This document shows, in pieces, positions 42,690 to 50,328 of a DNA stretch of 64,000 nucleotides. The position numbers and the translations under genes were made by a program. Source of the stretch: Oscillatoria sp. FACHB-1406 (GTDB taxonomy: Bacteria; Cyanobacteriota; Cyanobacteriia; Cyanobacteriales; Spirulinaceae). The DNA lies in NCBI RefSeq assembly GCF_014698145.1, contig NZ_JACJSM010000003.1:248001-312000 (forward strand), given 5' to 3'. The notes below the pieces were generated by a model, which was given only the letters and a program-made list of their open reading frames with translations, was not told the origin of the DNA and did not search any database. Position 1 is the first letter of the stretch, and the number at the start of each line of letters is the position of its first letter.

Positions 42690-42950
42690 ATGAAACGCAA
42701 TTCGTTTAATCCCTCTCTGCAATCTGTTGAAGACGCGATCGAGATTTGGCAAGAATGGCGCGATAAAAAATTACCTTTAGCATTATTTCTCGCGCTCTGC
42801 TTTAACCTTATTATCGCGCCGCTCGTGTTAGCCGCTAATGCCGAAACGCTTTCTCGATCTCAAGCTTGGGCATTAGGTTTATTAGGACTGGGAACAGTTG
42901 CTCTTTCGATTTATTTATTTGTCGTCATGTTCGCGCCGGAAAAGTTTTAG
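42690..42950 (+). CDS. Extended KdpF-like small membrane protein
   Basis: 86 residues with two membrane helices (LPLALFLALCFNLIIAPLVL near 29-48 and ALGLLGLGTVALSIYLFVVM near 60-80). The C-terminus LSIYLFVVMFAPEKF matches the pattern of KdpF, the roughly 29-residue stabilising subunit of KdpFABC, and the gene lies between kdpB and kdpC. The first 50 residues are extra relative to enterobacterial KdpF. The name is inferred from position and the C-terminal motif. Confidence 0.7.
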   Translation: MKRNSFNPSLQSVEDAIEIWQEWRDKKLPLALFLALCFNLIIAPLVLAANAETLSRSQAWALGLLGLGTVALSIYLFVVMFAPEKF

Positions 42951-43009
42951 AAGATCGGGCTGCCGATTCTCGCTCTGAGAGACTCTCTATCAACCTTTTC
43001 TTAAAAACC

Positions 43010-43037
43010 GTAGAGACGTTGTATACAACGTCTCTAC
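43010..43037. repeat. 28-bp perfect palindrome upstream of kdpC
   Basis: Each half is GTAGAGACGTTGTA, giving a complete inverted repeat. Other copies are at 28805-28832, 31850-31877, 55103-55130 (two changes) and a decayed one near 35014-35041. Confidence 0.85.
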
Positions 43038-43091
43038 AGCCAAAACAGGAATATTCAATTCCTCACGATTCACCATTAACAATTTACTAAT

Positions 43092-43691
43092 ATGACTTTT
43101 GCACGCGAAATAAGTAGAGCTATTCGCTCGACTTTAGTTCTCTGGATTCTAACCGCTATTATTTACCCCTTGGTGATGGTAGCATTCGGACAAATTGTTT
43201 TTCCTTTTCAAGCGAACGGCAGTATTTTAAAAGATGGCAGCGGAAAAGCGATCGGTTCGGCTTTAATCGGGCAACCCTTTAGTAGCGATCGCTATTTTAA
43301 CAGCCGTCCCAGCAGCACAAGCTACAGTACCGCAGATCCGAACAATGATAAGGATGGGATCCTTAAAACCGGCGTTTCTGGGGCGAGTAATTTAGCTCCT
43401 TCCAATCCCGATTTAATCAAGAGAGTTCGGGAGACGACGGAGAAATTAAAACAGGCAGAAATACAACCCACTGCCGATCTCGTCTATACTTCTGGCTCTA
43501 GTCTCGACCCGCATATTACCCCCGAAGCGGCGCGATCGCAAGTTTCCCGCATTGCCAAAGCGCGACAACTTCAACCCCAGCAATTAAACCTTCTAATTGC
43601 TCAAAATACGGACGGACGCAGTTTAGGAATATTTGGCGAACCGGGGATTAATGTGTTGAGGTTGAATCTCGCGTTAGATGCTTTGAAATAG
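43092..43691 (+). CDS. kdpC: Potassium-transporting ATPase subunit KdpC
   Basis: 199 residues. One N-terminal membrane helix (LVLWILTAIIYPLVMVAFGQ), then the periplasm-facing domain with GSALIGQPFSSDRYFNSRPS and LDPHITPEAARSQVSRIAKA, both hallmarks of KdpC. KdpC aids assembly and K+ affinity of the KdpFABC complex. It is 141 bp after the KdpF-like gene, with a palindromic repeat in the gap, and about 390 bp before kdpD. Confidence 0.95.
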   Translation: MTFAREISRAIRSTLVLWILTAIIYPLVMVAFGQIVFPFQANGSILKDGSGKAIGSALIGQPFSSDRYFNSRPSSTSYSTADPNNDKDGILKTGVSGASNLAPSNPDLIKRVRETTEKLKQAEIQPTADLVYTSGSSLDPHITPEAARSQVSRIAKARQLQPQQLNLLIAQNTDGRSLGIFGEPGINVLRLNLALDALK

Positions 43692-43699
43692 TTGCTAAT

Positions 43700-44066
43700 A
43701 TCAATTTGAGCTAACGATGCCAGTTCTAAACTTCTCTCGATTTTGAGAACAATGGTGCGTTACGCTTTGCTAACACACCCGACTTTCTTCTATTGATTTG
43801 AGATAATGTTGTCAGTTCTAAACTTCTCATAATTTTTAGAATAATGGTGCGTTACGCTTCGCTAACACATCCTATTTTCTTCTATCAGTTTGAGATAATG
43901 TTGCCAGTTCCAAACTTCTCCTGATTTTTAGAATAATGGTGCGTTACGCTTCGCTAACACACCCTACTTTTTTCCATGAATTTGAGCTAACGGTGCAAAT
44001 TCTAAACTTCTCTCGAATTTTAGAATAATGGTGCGTTACGCTTCGCTAACACACCCTACTTTTTAC
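43700..44066 (+). repeat. Four tandem copies of an approximately 90-bp repeat upstream of kdpD
   Basis: Each unit contains TTTGAG(A/C)TAA, (T/C)CTAAACTTCTC and ATGGTGCGTTACGCTTCGCT followed by AACACACC. The unit hairpin GTGCGTTA/TAACACAC can form. It fills the kdpC-kdpD gap. A related single copy in the opposite sense is near 58035-58210. Confidence 0.85.
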
Positions 44067-44081
44067 GATTCACGATCGACG

Positions 44082-45191
44082 ATGTACAATCCTTCTTTAC
44101 CTTCACAGCAACGGGGAAAACATAAGATTTTTATCGGCATGGCTCCGGGTGTGGGGAAAACTTTCCGAATGCTCGAGGAAGGACATCGCTTGCGCCAAGA
44201 AGGGATGGATGTCATTGTTGGTTTGCTGGAAACGCACAACCGTCAGGAAACTGCTCAACGAGCGGAAGGATTGGAAATTATCCCGCGACAACACATTAAC
44301 TATTCGGGGTCAATCTTAACTGAAATGGATGTCGATGCGATCCTAGCTCGACAACCGCAACTGGCGTTAATTGACGAACTCGCTCATACCAATATCCCCG
44401 GTTCTCAACGAGAAAAACGCTATCAAGATGTGGAGGTGATTTTAGAGGCGGGAATTGATGTTTATTCAACGGTGAATATTCAGCATATCGAGAGTTTAAA
44501 CGATCTTGTCGCGCGTATTACTGGTGTTGTCGTGCGCGAGCGAATTCCCGATCGCCTCCTCGAAGAAGCCGACCAAGTAGTTGTTATCGATGTTACACCA
44601 GAAACCTTAGAAGAACGGTTGAAAGATGGCAAGATTTATGCTATAGAAAAGGTTAACCAATCTCTACAAAATTTCTTTCAACGACGCAACCTGATTGCGC
44701 TGCGAGAATTAGCCCTGCGAGAAGTTGCCGATAATATCGAAGAAGAAGCGATCGAACAAGCCGCAAATAGTTCTCAACTAAATGCTCCTTTTTGCAACAT
44801 TCACGAGCGACTATTAGTGTGCGTTTCGACTTACCCAAATGCCGTTCAATTAATTCGACGCGGCGCGAGAATTGCGGGTTATATGCACGCTCCTTTTTAT
44901 TGTTTATTCGTTCAAGATCCGGAGCGATTTTTAACGAAAGCGGAAAGTTTGCACGTTGAAACCTGCGAGGGGTTGTGCGAGGAATTTGGAGGCGAGTTTG
45001 TTCGCGTTACGGACTCCGATAAAGTGAAAGCGATCGCGACGGTTGCCCAAAATTATCGCATTACGCAAATTGTTATCGGCGAAAGTCAGCGATCGCGCTG
45101 GCAACTGATTTTAAACGGATCGCTAACGCACAAACTCTTGCGATCGCTCAAAAATATCGACGTACATATCATTTCCACCGATAAGCGATAA
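44082..45191 (+). CDS. kdpD: Truncated KdpD: sensor and Usp domains only, no histidine kinase
   Basis: 369 residues from ATG at 44082; an earlier in-frame ATG belongs to the repeat unit. The KdpD N-terminal domain has Walker A GMAPGVGKTFRMLEEGHRL and Walker B QLALIDELAHTN, then VEVILEAGIDVYSTVNIQHI. A universal-stress-protein domain follows (about 235-369; HERLLVCVSTYPNAVQL, ITQIVIGESQRSRW). The four membrane helices and kinase of enterobacterial KdpD are missing, as is usual in cyanobacteria. Its output must pass through another protein. A two-component pair lies 6 kb away at the other end of the kdp genes. Confidence 0.92.
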   Translation: MYNPSLPSQQRGKHKIFIGMAPGVGKTFRMLEEGHRLRQEGMDVIVGLLETHNRQETAQRAEGLEIIPRQHINYSGSILTEMDVDAILARQPQLALIDELAHTNIPGSQREKRYQDVEVILEAGIDVYSTVNIQHIESLNDLVARITGVVVRERIPDRLLEEADQVVVIDVTPETLEERLKDGKIYAIEKVNQSLQNFFQRRNLIALRELALREVADNIEEEAIEQAANSSQLNAPFCNIHERLLVCVSTYPNAVQLIRRGARIAGYMHAPFYCLFVQDPERFLTKAESLHVETCEGLCEEFGGEFVRVTDSDKVKAIATVAQNYRITQIVIGESQRSRWQLILNGSLTHKLLRSLKNIDVHIISTDKR

Positions 45192-45193
45192 CC

Positions 45194-46588
45194 CTACCAA
45201 CCGCGATCGCGTGCCACTTGCAACCATCGTTTCCGTAGTTTTTGCAATCCGGAAGGCTTGCGATCGCGCTCTTGCTGCCACTGAAACGCCACCCGCTCGA
45301 CAATCTCCGAGAGTGAGGGCGAAAGCGTCGGAAATCGCAGCAAATCCCCAATTTTAAGGCGATTTTGCACGGCTAGAGCGATGGGGGCGATGGATTCTGC
45401 TGCTTGCAATCCGACGAGATGCGCGCCAAGGATTTCGCCGTCGGAGTGCAAAACGAGTTTGCAAAATCCGGCGCTCCCTTCCTGCACCCAAGCTTGCGAT
45501 ACGCCTTTATAATAGTCCCGCACCGCGATCGCATCCTCTCCATAATGATGTCTGGCTTGCGCCTCCGTCATCCCCACCCGCGCGAGATTCGGCTCGATAA
45601 AAATCGCACGTGCTAGAAAATGGTAATTAACGGCAAATCTCGGTAAAAATAAAGCGTTTTTGACGGCAATTCCCGCTTCGTAGCGGGCGATGTGGGCGAG
45701 AGGATAGCCGCCTAACAAACTCCCGCAGGCATAAATGCGAGGATTAGCGGTTTGTAACTTCTCGTTGACGGATATCTCGTTCGATCGCGCGATCGCGCCG
45801 ACTCCCTCTAAATTTAAACCCCGCACGGCTGGAACGCCCTCAATCGCGAGCAAAATTTCTGCGGCTTCGATCGCTCGATTGCCCGCTTGCAGCCACTTTG
45901 CACCGGCGATTTGGCGGACTTGGGTAACGGGGGCGCGCGTTAAAATGCGAATGCCTTCTGCTTCGAGTTGGGCTTGTATCCAGCGTTCTGCTTCAACATC
46001 TTCTGCCGGTAAAATGCGATCGCCCGCAACGATTACAGTAATCTGTTTGCCGAGGCGCTGCAAACTCTGGGAAAGTTCGATTGCGAGGGGACTACCGCCG
46101 ATAATGGCGAGATTGTTCGGGAGTGCCGCGTACTTTTCGGGCTGCCAAAGCGCATCGGGCGTAATGTAGCCGACTTCCTCGAGTCCTTCAATATCGGGAA
46201 TGAAAGGAACCGAACCTGTCGCCAATAGGTAAGCGCGCGATCGCAACTTTCGATTTTCTGCAATAAAAGCCCGATCGGGCAAGCGACAAAATTCCCCCGG
46301 CCCGGTTAAAATATCAACGCCTAACGCTGCCAAGGTAGAGAGAGAATGTTCGGCTTTTAAAGATGCGATCGCCGCCCGCGCTACTGCAATCCCTTCTTCG
46401 CCCCACGCTTCCCCCAGCTTCGCCCAACGCGCCAAGGTGCGACAGTAGAGAGATTCGGCGCTGCTGTCGATCGCGGTTGCAGGGGAGGTGACTAAAGCAA
46501 CGCGAGCATTGAGATTTACCGCTTTTGTTGCCGCATAAATCCCTTCAAAACTATCGCCAATGACAACGAGATCGAATTCAAATTTCAC
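45194..46588 (-). CDS. Degenerate pyridine nucleotide-disulfide oxidoreductase
   Basis: 464 residues with the overall fold of dihydrolipoamide dehydrogenase or mercuric reductase: an N-terminal FAD domain, an NAD domain (NNLAIIGGSPLAIELSQSLQ near 160), a second FAD motif (IYACGSLLGGYPLAHIA near 290) and a C-terminal dimerisation domain. Key residues are lost. The redox CxxxxC is reduced to a single Cys (SLYCRTLARW, about Cys49). The first glycine motif is GDSFEG, and the C-terminal active-site His is absent (FPTLSPSLSEIVE). A flavoprotein with altered chemistry or a non-catalytic role is likely. It converges on kdpD with 2 bp between the genes. Confidence 0.8.
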   Translation of the reverse strand: MKFEFDLVVIGDSFEGIYAATKAVNLNARVALVTSPATAIDSSAESLYCRTLARWAKLGEAWGEEGIAVARAAIASLKAEHSLSTLAALGVDILTGPGEFCRLPDRAFIAENRKLRSRAYLLATGSVPFIPDIEGLEEVGYITPDALWQPEKYAALPNNLAIIGGSPLAIELSQSLQRLGKQITVIVAGDRILPAEDVEAERWIQAQLEAEGIRILTRAPVTQVRQIAGAKWLQAGNRAIEAAEILLAIEGVPAVRGLNLEGVGAIARSNEISVNEKLQTANPRIYACGSLLGGYPLAHIARYEAGIAVKNALFLPRFAVNYHFLARAIFIEPNLARVGMTEAQARHHYGEDAIAVRDYYKGVSQAWVQEGSAGFCKLVLHSDGEILGAHLVGLQAAESIAPIALAVQNRLKIGDLLRFPTLSPSLSEIVERVAFQWQQERDRKPSGLQKLRKRWLQVARDRGW

Positions 46589-46671
46589 GAAGATAACTGG
46601 AAAGTGAAAAGTAACGAGTAACCCTTACCCAATACCTGTTAATCCCAGATTAGTAGGGGCGTATTGCATAC

Positions 46672-46866
46672 CATTGGTGTCAACTTAAGCTTAAACCTGC
46701 TCGCATAGCCCGCCTTGGGTTCAAACCCAAGGCTAATAACTCAAGTCCTATAAATAGGACTGGGAAATTCAAATGTATCCAACCCGTTTCAACGGGTTTC
46801 AGCTAATCGCTGTGGAACTTGAGTTCCACCGCTGGCTAAGTGTTTCACCTTAAGTTGACGCTAATG
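46672..46866. mobile_element. Family A MITE-like element, copy 3 (195 bp)
   Basis: Left end CATTGGTGTCAACTTAAG, right end CTTAAGTTGACGCTAATG. Perfect 9-bp target duplication ATTGCATAC at 46663-46671 and 46867-46875. The target is again a palindrome (GGGCGTAT/ATACGCCC). The interior differs from copy 1 and holds four hairpins: GCCTTGGGTT/AACCCAAGGC, AGTCCTAT/ATAGGACT, AACCCGTT/AACGGGTT and GTGGAACT/AGTTCCAC. Confidence 0.88.
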
Positions 46867-46890
46867 ATTGCATACGCCCGTCTCGATCCA

Positions 46891-47124
46891 CTAAAACGTT
46901 CCGAGTAAGGCGCGTTCAACTTCAGGAGCAAAGTCAATGAAAACAAAGAAATCGGCGCGATACAAATAATCTTCATCTTCATTATCAATAACGCGAATGT
47001 ATCCCGATTTTTTGGCATTCTCATCGGGGAGAATTTTATAAACTTTGCGGAGAGTTAATGAATCTGCATCTTCTGTCTGAATACAAATTGCATATTTAGA
47101 TGGTGTTTCTATAGTCGTATTCAT
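46891..47124 (-). CDS. Hypothetical protein, second gene of a pair
   Basis: 77 residues from ATG at 47124 (MNTTIETPSKYAICIQTEDA); an upstream frame start overlaps the neighbour. An acidic, beta-rich small protein (SLTLRKVYKILPDE, GYIRVIDNEDEDYLYRADFF). It begins 2 bp after the end of the gene at 47127-47360 and is surely co-transcribed. I recognise the type as a recurrent cyanobacterial small protein, without known function. Confidence 0.65.
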   Translation of the reverse strand: MNTTIETPSKYAICIQTEDADSLTLRKVYKILPDENAKKSGYIRVIDNEDEDYLYRADFFVFIDFAPEVERALLGTF

Positions 47125-47126
47125 CC

Positions 47127-47360
47127 TTAATCTAAAAAGCACTTGATTTTCATTTTCTTTTTGCCCATCCCATGAGCTTCAAACCAATGGACTTCTGCAA
47201 GGCGAATCTCTCCACTAAACAAACGAACTGTAGCTTCGCCTTTCAGCTTTCTCCAACGACTGCCGCCATATCGCTTTCGCAACAAAGGAAGAATACGAAT
47301 ACTGTTCCCCGTTGCAATTACTTCTATATTAACGATTTTTCCAAGAATTTCAAAATTCAT
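47127..47360 (-). CDS. Hypothetical protein, first gene of a pair
   Basis: 77 residues, basic (MNFEILGKIVNIEVIATGNS, RILPLLRKRYGGSRWRKLKG, HGMGKKKMKIKCFLD). It is followed after 2 bp by a small acidic protein gene. The opposite charges and tight coupling are reminiscent of toxin-antitoxin pairs, but no known toxin fold is recognised. The sequence EATVRLFSGEIRLAEVHWFE suggests a small beta-barrel. Confidence 0.65.
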   Translation of the reverse strand: MNFEILGKIVNIEVIATGNSIRILPLLRKRYGGSRWRKLKGEATVRLFSGEIRLAEVHWFEAHGMGKKKMKIKCFLD

Positions 47361-47432
47361 TAATATAGCAGTTCCTTTCCTCCCAATATAGTTGATGTTC
47401 GCAAGTTCTTGGCGAACGAAGATATCCGTTGA

Positions 47433-48578
47433 CTAAAGCCCGCGCAATGCTTCTAACAAGCGTTGATTTTCTTCAGGCGTGCGAACGGCAATGCGAAAAT
47501 AGCGATCGCCCAGTTCGGGAAAACTGAGGCAATCTCGAATTAAAATACGATGCTTTTTGAGCAACCTCATTTGCAATTGAGAAACCGAGCGATCGCACCG
47601 AACGAATAAGAAGTTAGCGGCCCCCTCAAAAGGGTCTAATCCTTCTAAAGCTTGAAGACCTTTAATTAACTCGGCTTTGGCTGGCGGCAACCACTCCATT
47701 GTTTTTTGCGCGAAGGCAGTATCTTGGAGGGCTGCGATCGCGGCAGCTTCCGCCAGGACGTTGACCGGCCAGGGATCGCGCCACTTTTGCCAGCGGGCGA
47801 GGCGATCGGGATGCGCGATCGCGTAGCCCAAACGCAATCCCGGCAAGCTGTAGAACTTAGTGAGCGATCGCAAGACAACTAAATTCTTAAATTCTTTCAC
47901 CCACCCTACCAAACTTGCTTGTTCTGCGGGCGCTAAAAAGTCCATAAAGGCTTCGTCCGCAACGATTAGGTCAAATTCGGTCAATAGGGGTAAAAGCGTT
48001 TCTAAACTCCAAATTTTGCCCGTAGGATTGTGAGGATTATTCAACAATAAGCCGCGCTGGGGAGGGTGCAACCAGCGATACATTGCCCCCCCAACCGGCC
48101 AGCGATGGCCCTCAAAGAGCGGTAGATGGGTAGAAGCGTCTTCATTGTGGGGAGCGATCGCAAAACTCGGAAGCGGAAGCGCCCGATTATCGATCTGCAA
48201 GGCATTTTTGCAAACCGTCGCCCCGAAGGTTTCTAGAGCGCGATCGTAATCTCGGAAAGTCGGCGCGATCGTCTCGATTATCCCCAATTGAGCCAGTTCT
48301 CGCCCCGCCCAAGTCAGCAATTCCGCCGAACCATTTCCCGGCAAAACCCAGGCTGGATCGAGATCGTGATGTTGGGCTAAGGCAGAACGTAACTGAGAGT
48401 AATGCGGATCTGGATAGGCAGCGATCGCACCCAGTCCCCGCCCAATTGCTGCGATCGCGCTTTCCGGAGGACCGAGGGGATTGATGCTCGCGGAAAAATC
48501 CAAAATCGAGGTCGGGGGACAACCGGCCAGAGCCGCTGCCCAGGCTAAATTTCCCCCGTGAATAGGTCGATTCTTCAT
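47433..48578 (-). CDS. cobD: L-threonine-O-3-phosphate decarboxylase (cobalamin synthesis)
   Basis: 381 residues from ATG at 48578 (MKNRPIHGGNLAWAAALAG). A fold-type I PLP enzyme related to histidinol-phosphate aminotransferase that makes the aminopropanol linker of cobalamin. HGGN at the start, ILDFSASINPLGPP, NNPHNPTGKIW, VADEAFMDF and the PLP Lys in VLRSLTKFYSLPGLRLGY are all typical. No other cobalamin gene is next to it. Cyanobacteria usually make pseudocobalamin, so its exact linker role may differ. Confidence 0.86.
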   Translation of the reverse strand: MKNRPIHGGNLAWAAALAGCPPTSILDFSASINPLGPPESAIAAIGRGLGAIAAYPDPHYSQLRSALAQHHDLDPAWVLPGNGSAELLTWAGRELAQLGIIETIAPTFRDYDRALETFGATVCKNALQIDNRALPLPSFAIAPHNEDASTHLPLFEGHRWPVGGAMYRWLHPPQRGLLLNNPHNPTGKIWSLETLLPLLTEFDLIVADEAFMDFLAPAEQASLVGWVKEFKNLVVLRSLTKFYSLPGLRLGYAIAHPDRLARWQKWRDPWPVNVLAEAAAIAALQDTAFAQKTMEWLPPAKAELIKGLQALEGLDPFEGAANFLFVRCDRSVSQLQMRLLKKHRILIRDCLSFPELGDRYFRIAVRTPEENQRLLEALRGL

Positions 48579-48605
48579 CCGATACACTCATCTGAAGATG
48601 AAGCG

Positions 48606-48890
48606 TTAGGACTCTGGCGGCGAAACCTTATCCTTGAACAACTTGCCAGCAGAAAAGGCAGGAACTTTGGTTGCCTTAATTTCCATTTTCTCGCCGGTTT
48701 TCGGATTGCGGCCTTCGCGAGCTTGGCGATCGCGCGATTCAAACGAACCAAAGCCCACCAGCGTCACCTTGTCCCCTTGGGACACGGCTTCCATAATTGC
48801 TTCTAGGGTTGCCGTTAAGACAGCATCCGCCTGTTTTTTAGTGACAGTCGCTTTTTGAGCGACCTTATCGACTAAATCTCCTTTATTCAC
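48606..48890 (-). CDS. hup: HU-family nucleoid protein
   Basis: 94 residues, standard for HU. MNKGDLVDKVAQKATVTKKQ, VTLVGFGSFESRDRQAREGR and NPKTGEKMEIKATKVPAFSA are the textbook HU blocks, including the Pro of the DNA-intercalating arm. It binds and bends DNA as a dimer. It is 27 bp upstream of cobD on the same strand; the two may share a transcript. Confidence 0.96.
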   Translation of the reverse strand: MNKGDLVDKVAQKATVTKKQADAVLTATLEAIMEAVSQGDKVTLVGFGSFESRDRQAREGRNPKTGEKMEIKATKVPAFSAGKLFKDKVSPPES

Positions 48891-49481
48891 GGGTAATCTC
48901 CTTTATTTTCGCGATTGTATCGATCGATTTAGGTTCGACTTTGAGTAATTACTTCCCAAAGATGAACGATTTTTCGGTTAAAACCCCCGAGAACGCCATA
49001 GGCTGGAAGTTTCACGCTCATTATTCTACGCTTATTCGCCGGTTGTGGATCGCTGAAAGCTTTAATTTATATAGATTTTGTCAATTTTTTATGAATTTTC
49101 AGCCCTTGCTGGAACCAAATGCAAGCCAAAAAGCACGGTTCGTATAAACTGAAACCCAGATTGAGAAAGCGTTTCAGGGAAAAACTACCAAGGCGAGGGG
49201 CGATCGCGAACCAAGATAGTGCTTACTGCAACAGAACGATGCGATCGAAGCAGCGCCTAGGTTTAATTGCTTATTCCCTGCCCATTCCCAATCGCGATGA
49301 CTAAATTTTTCGCGGTAGGGGCAGCCGCATTGCTATGCCCTCTTGAGGAATCGTGCAAAATCAATCAGAAAAGGCTGAAGTATACCATTGGTTCGTTTTG
49401 GGTGAGCGCTTCGAGTTTTCCTATGTTAGTATCACTATTAACACTACTACCCCTCTTAATAAGTGATACTCAATCAAAAGC
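48891..49481. other. Intergenic region between hup and hicA
   Basis: 591 bp with the divergent promoters of hup and hicA, not resolved to boxes. It includes a GCAGCCGCATTGCTATGCCC repeat near 49320-49341, repeated near 50275-50296 after hicB. The pair brackets the HicAB module. No gene is convincing here. Confidence 0.5.
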
Positions 49482-49745
49482 ATGAGTCAAAATCGAATTA
49501 GCGACATCGTAGCCTCAATGCGGCGAAGTCCGGCTAATATTCGGTTTTCGGCTTTAGAAAAAGTCTGCGAGCATTATTTTGGCAGAGCGCGTCAGCAGGG
49601 AAGTCATCTTATTTATAAAACCCCGTGGCCAGGAGACCCTCGCGTCAATATTCAAGAAGGAAAAGGGGGGAAAGCGAAAGCTTACCAAATTAAACAAGTC
49701 CTAGAAGCGATTGAGAAAATAGAGAGGCAAAGCAACGATGACTAA
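49482..49745 (+). CDS. hicA: HicA-family toxin
   Basis: 87 residues. The dsRBD-like HicA fold is indicated by the catalytic His in QQGSHLIYKTPW near residue 45, and by VNIQEGKGGKAKAYQIKQVL. HicA toxins cleave mRNA. Its end overlaps hicB by 8 bp, so the two are translationally coupled, in the usual toxin-first order. Confidence 0.85.
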   Translation: MSQNRISDIVASMRRSPANIRFSALEKVCEHYFGRARQQGSHLIYKTPWPGDPRVNIQEGKGGKAKAYQIKQVLEAIEKIERQSNDD

Positions 49746-50073
49746 AGAAATCGACCCCAACCACTACACTTACCGCATTACTTGGTCAGAAGAAGATGGC
49801 GAGTACGTGGGGCTATGCGCGGAATTTCCGAGCTTATCGCATCTTGACGAAGATCGGAGCAGCGCTTTAGAAGGCATTTGTGCATTGGTTTGCGATGTGG
49901 TCGAAGATCTCAAAACCTCACAAGAGCCAATCCCCGAACCTATTGCCGATCGAAAATATAGTGGCAACCTTCAACTTAGAATGCCACCCCACATACACCG
50001 AAAGCTGGTCACTGAGGCAATGGAAGAAGGAGTTAGCCTCAATCGCTATATCAACTCAAAATTAGGGGCTTAA
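49738..50073 (+). CDS. hicB: HicB-family antitoxin
   Basis: 111 residues. The N-terminal partially degraded RNase H fold (YTYRITWSEEDGEYVGLCAE, FPSLSHL) neutralises HicA, and the C-terminal ribbon-helix-helix (LQLRMPPHIHRKLVTEAMEE, SLNRYINSKL) binds the operon promoter. It overlaps hicA by 8 bp. Confidence 0.87.
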   Translation: MTKEIDPNHYTYRITWSEEDGEYVGLCAEFPSLSHLDEDRSSALEGICALVCDVVEDLKTSQEPIPEPIADRKYSGNLQLRMPPHIHRKLVTEAMEEGVSLNRYINSKLGA

Positions 50074-50163
50074 GATCGCGCGCTTGGAAAAGTCCTCTAG
50101 GCTACTCATGGTGTGGGGGGGTGGAGATTTTAAAGATACCTGGTATCGATCGCGCCTAATCGG

Positions 50164-50273
50164 GTAGGGTGGGCAGCGCCCACCAGCCAAGACTTTGGTG
50201 CTATATCGCGGTAGCCGGTCTAGTAGGGTAGGCAGCGCCCACCAGCCAAGACTTTGGTGCTATATCGCGGTAG
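50164..50273 (+). repeat. Two tandem copies of a 59-bp-period repeat
   Basis: Each copy starts TAGGGT(G/A)GGCAGCGCCCACC and runs through AGCCAAGACTTTGGTGCTAT and ATCGCGGTAG. The GGCAGCGCC palindrome recurs in family B elements. It is downstream of hicB and just beyond the 3' end of the subtilase gene. Confidence 0.8.
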
Positions 50274-50328
50274 GGGCAGCCGCAATGCTATGCCCTCTTA
50301 ATAAATCGTGCGAATTACGAACTACGCA

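Noticed and set aside
44028-44081. Upstream ATG for kdpD
   Set aside because: It is part of the tandem repeat unit; the KdpD sequence starts at 44082.
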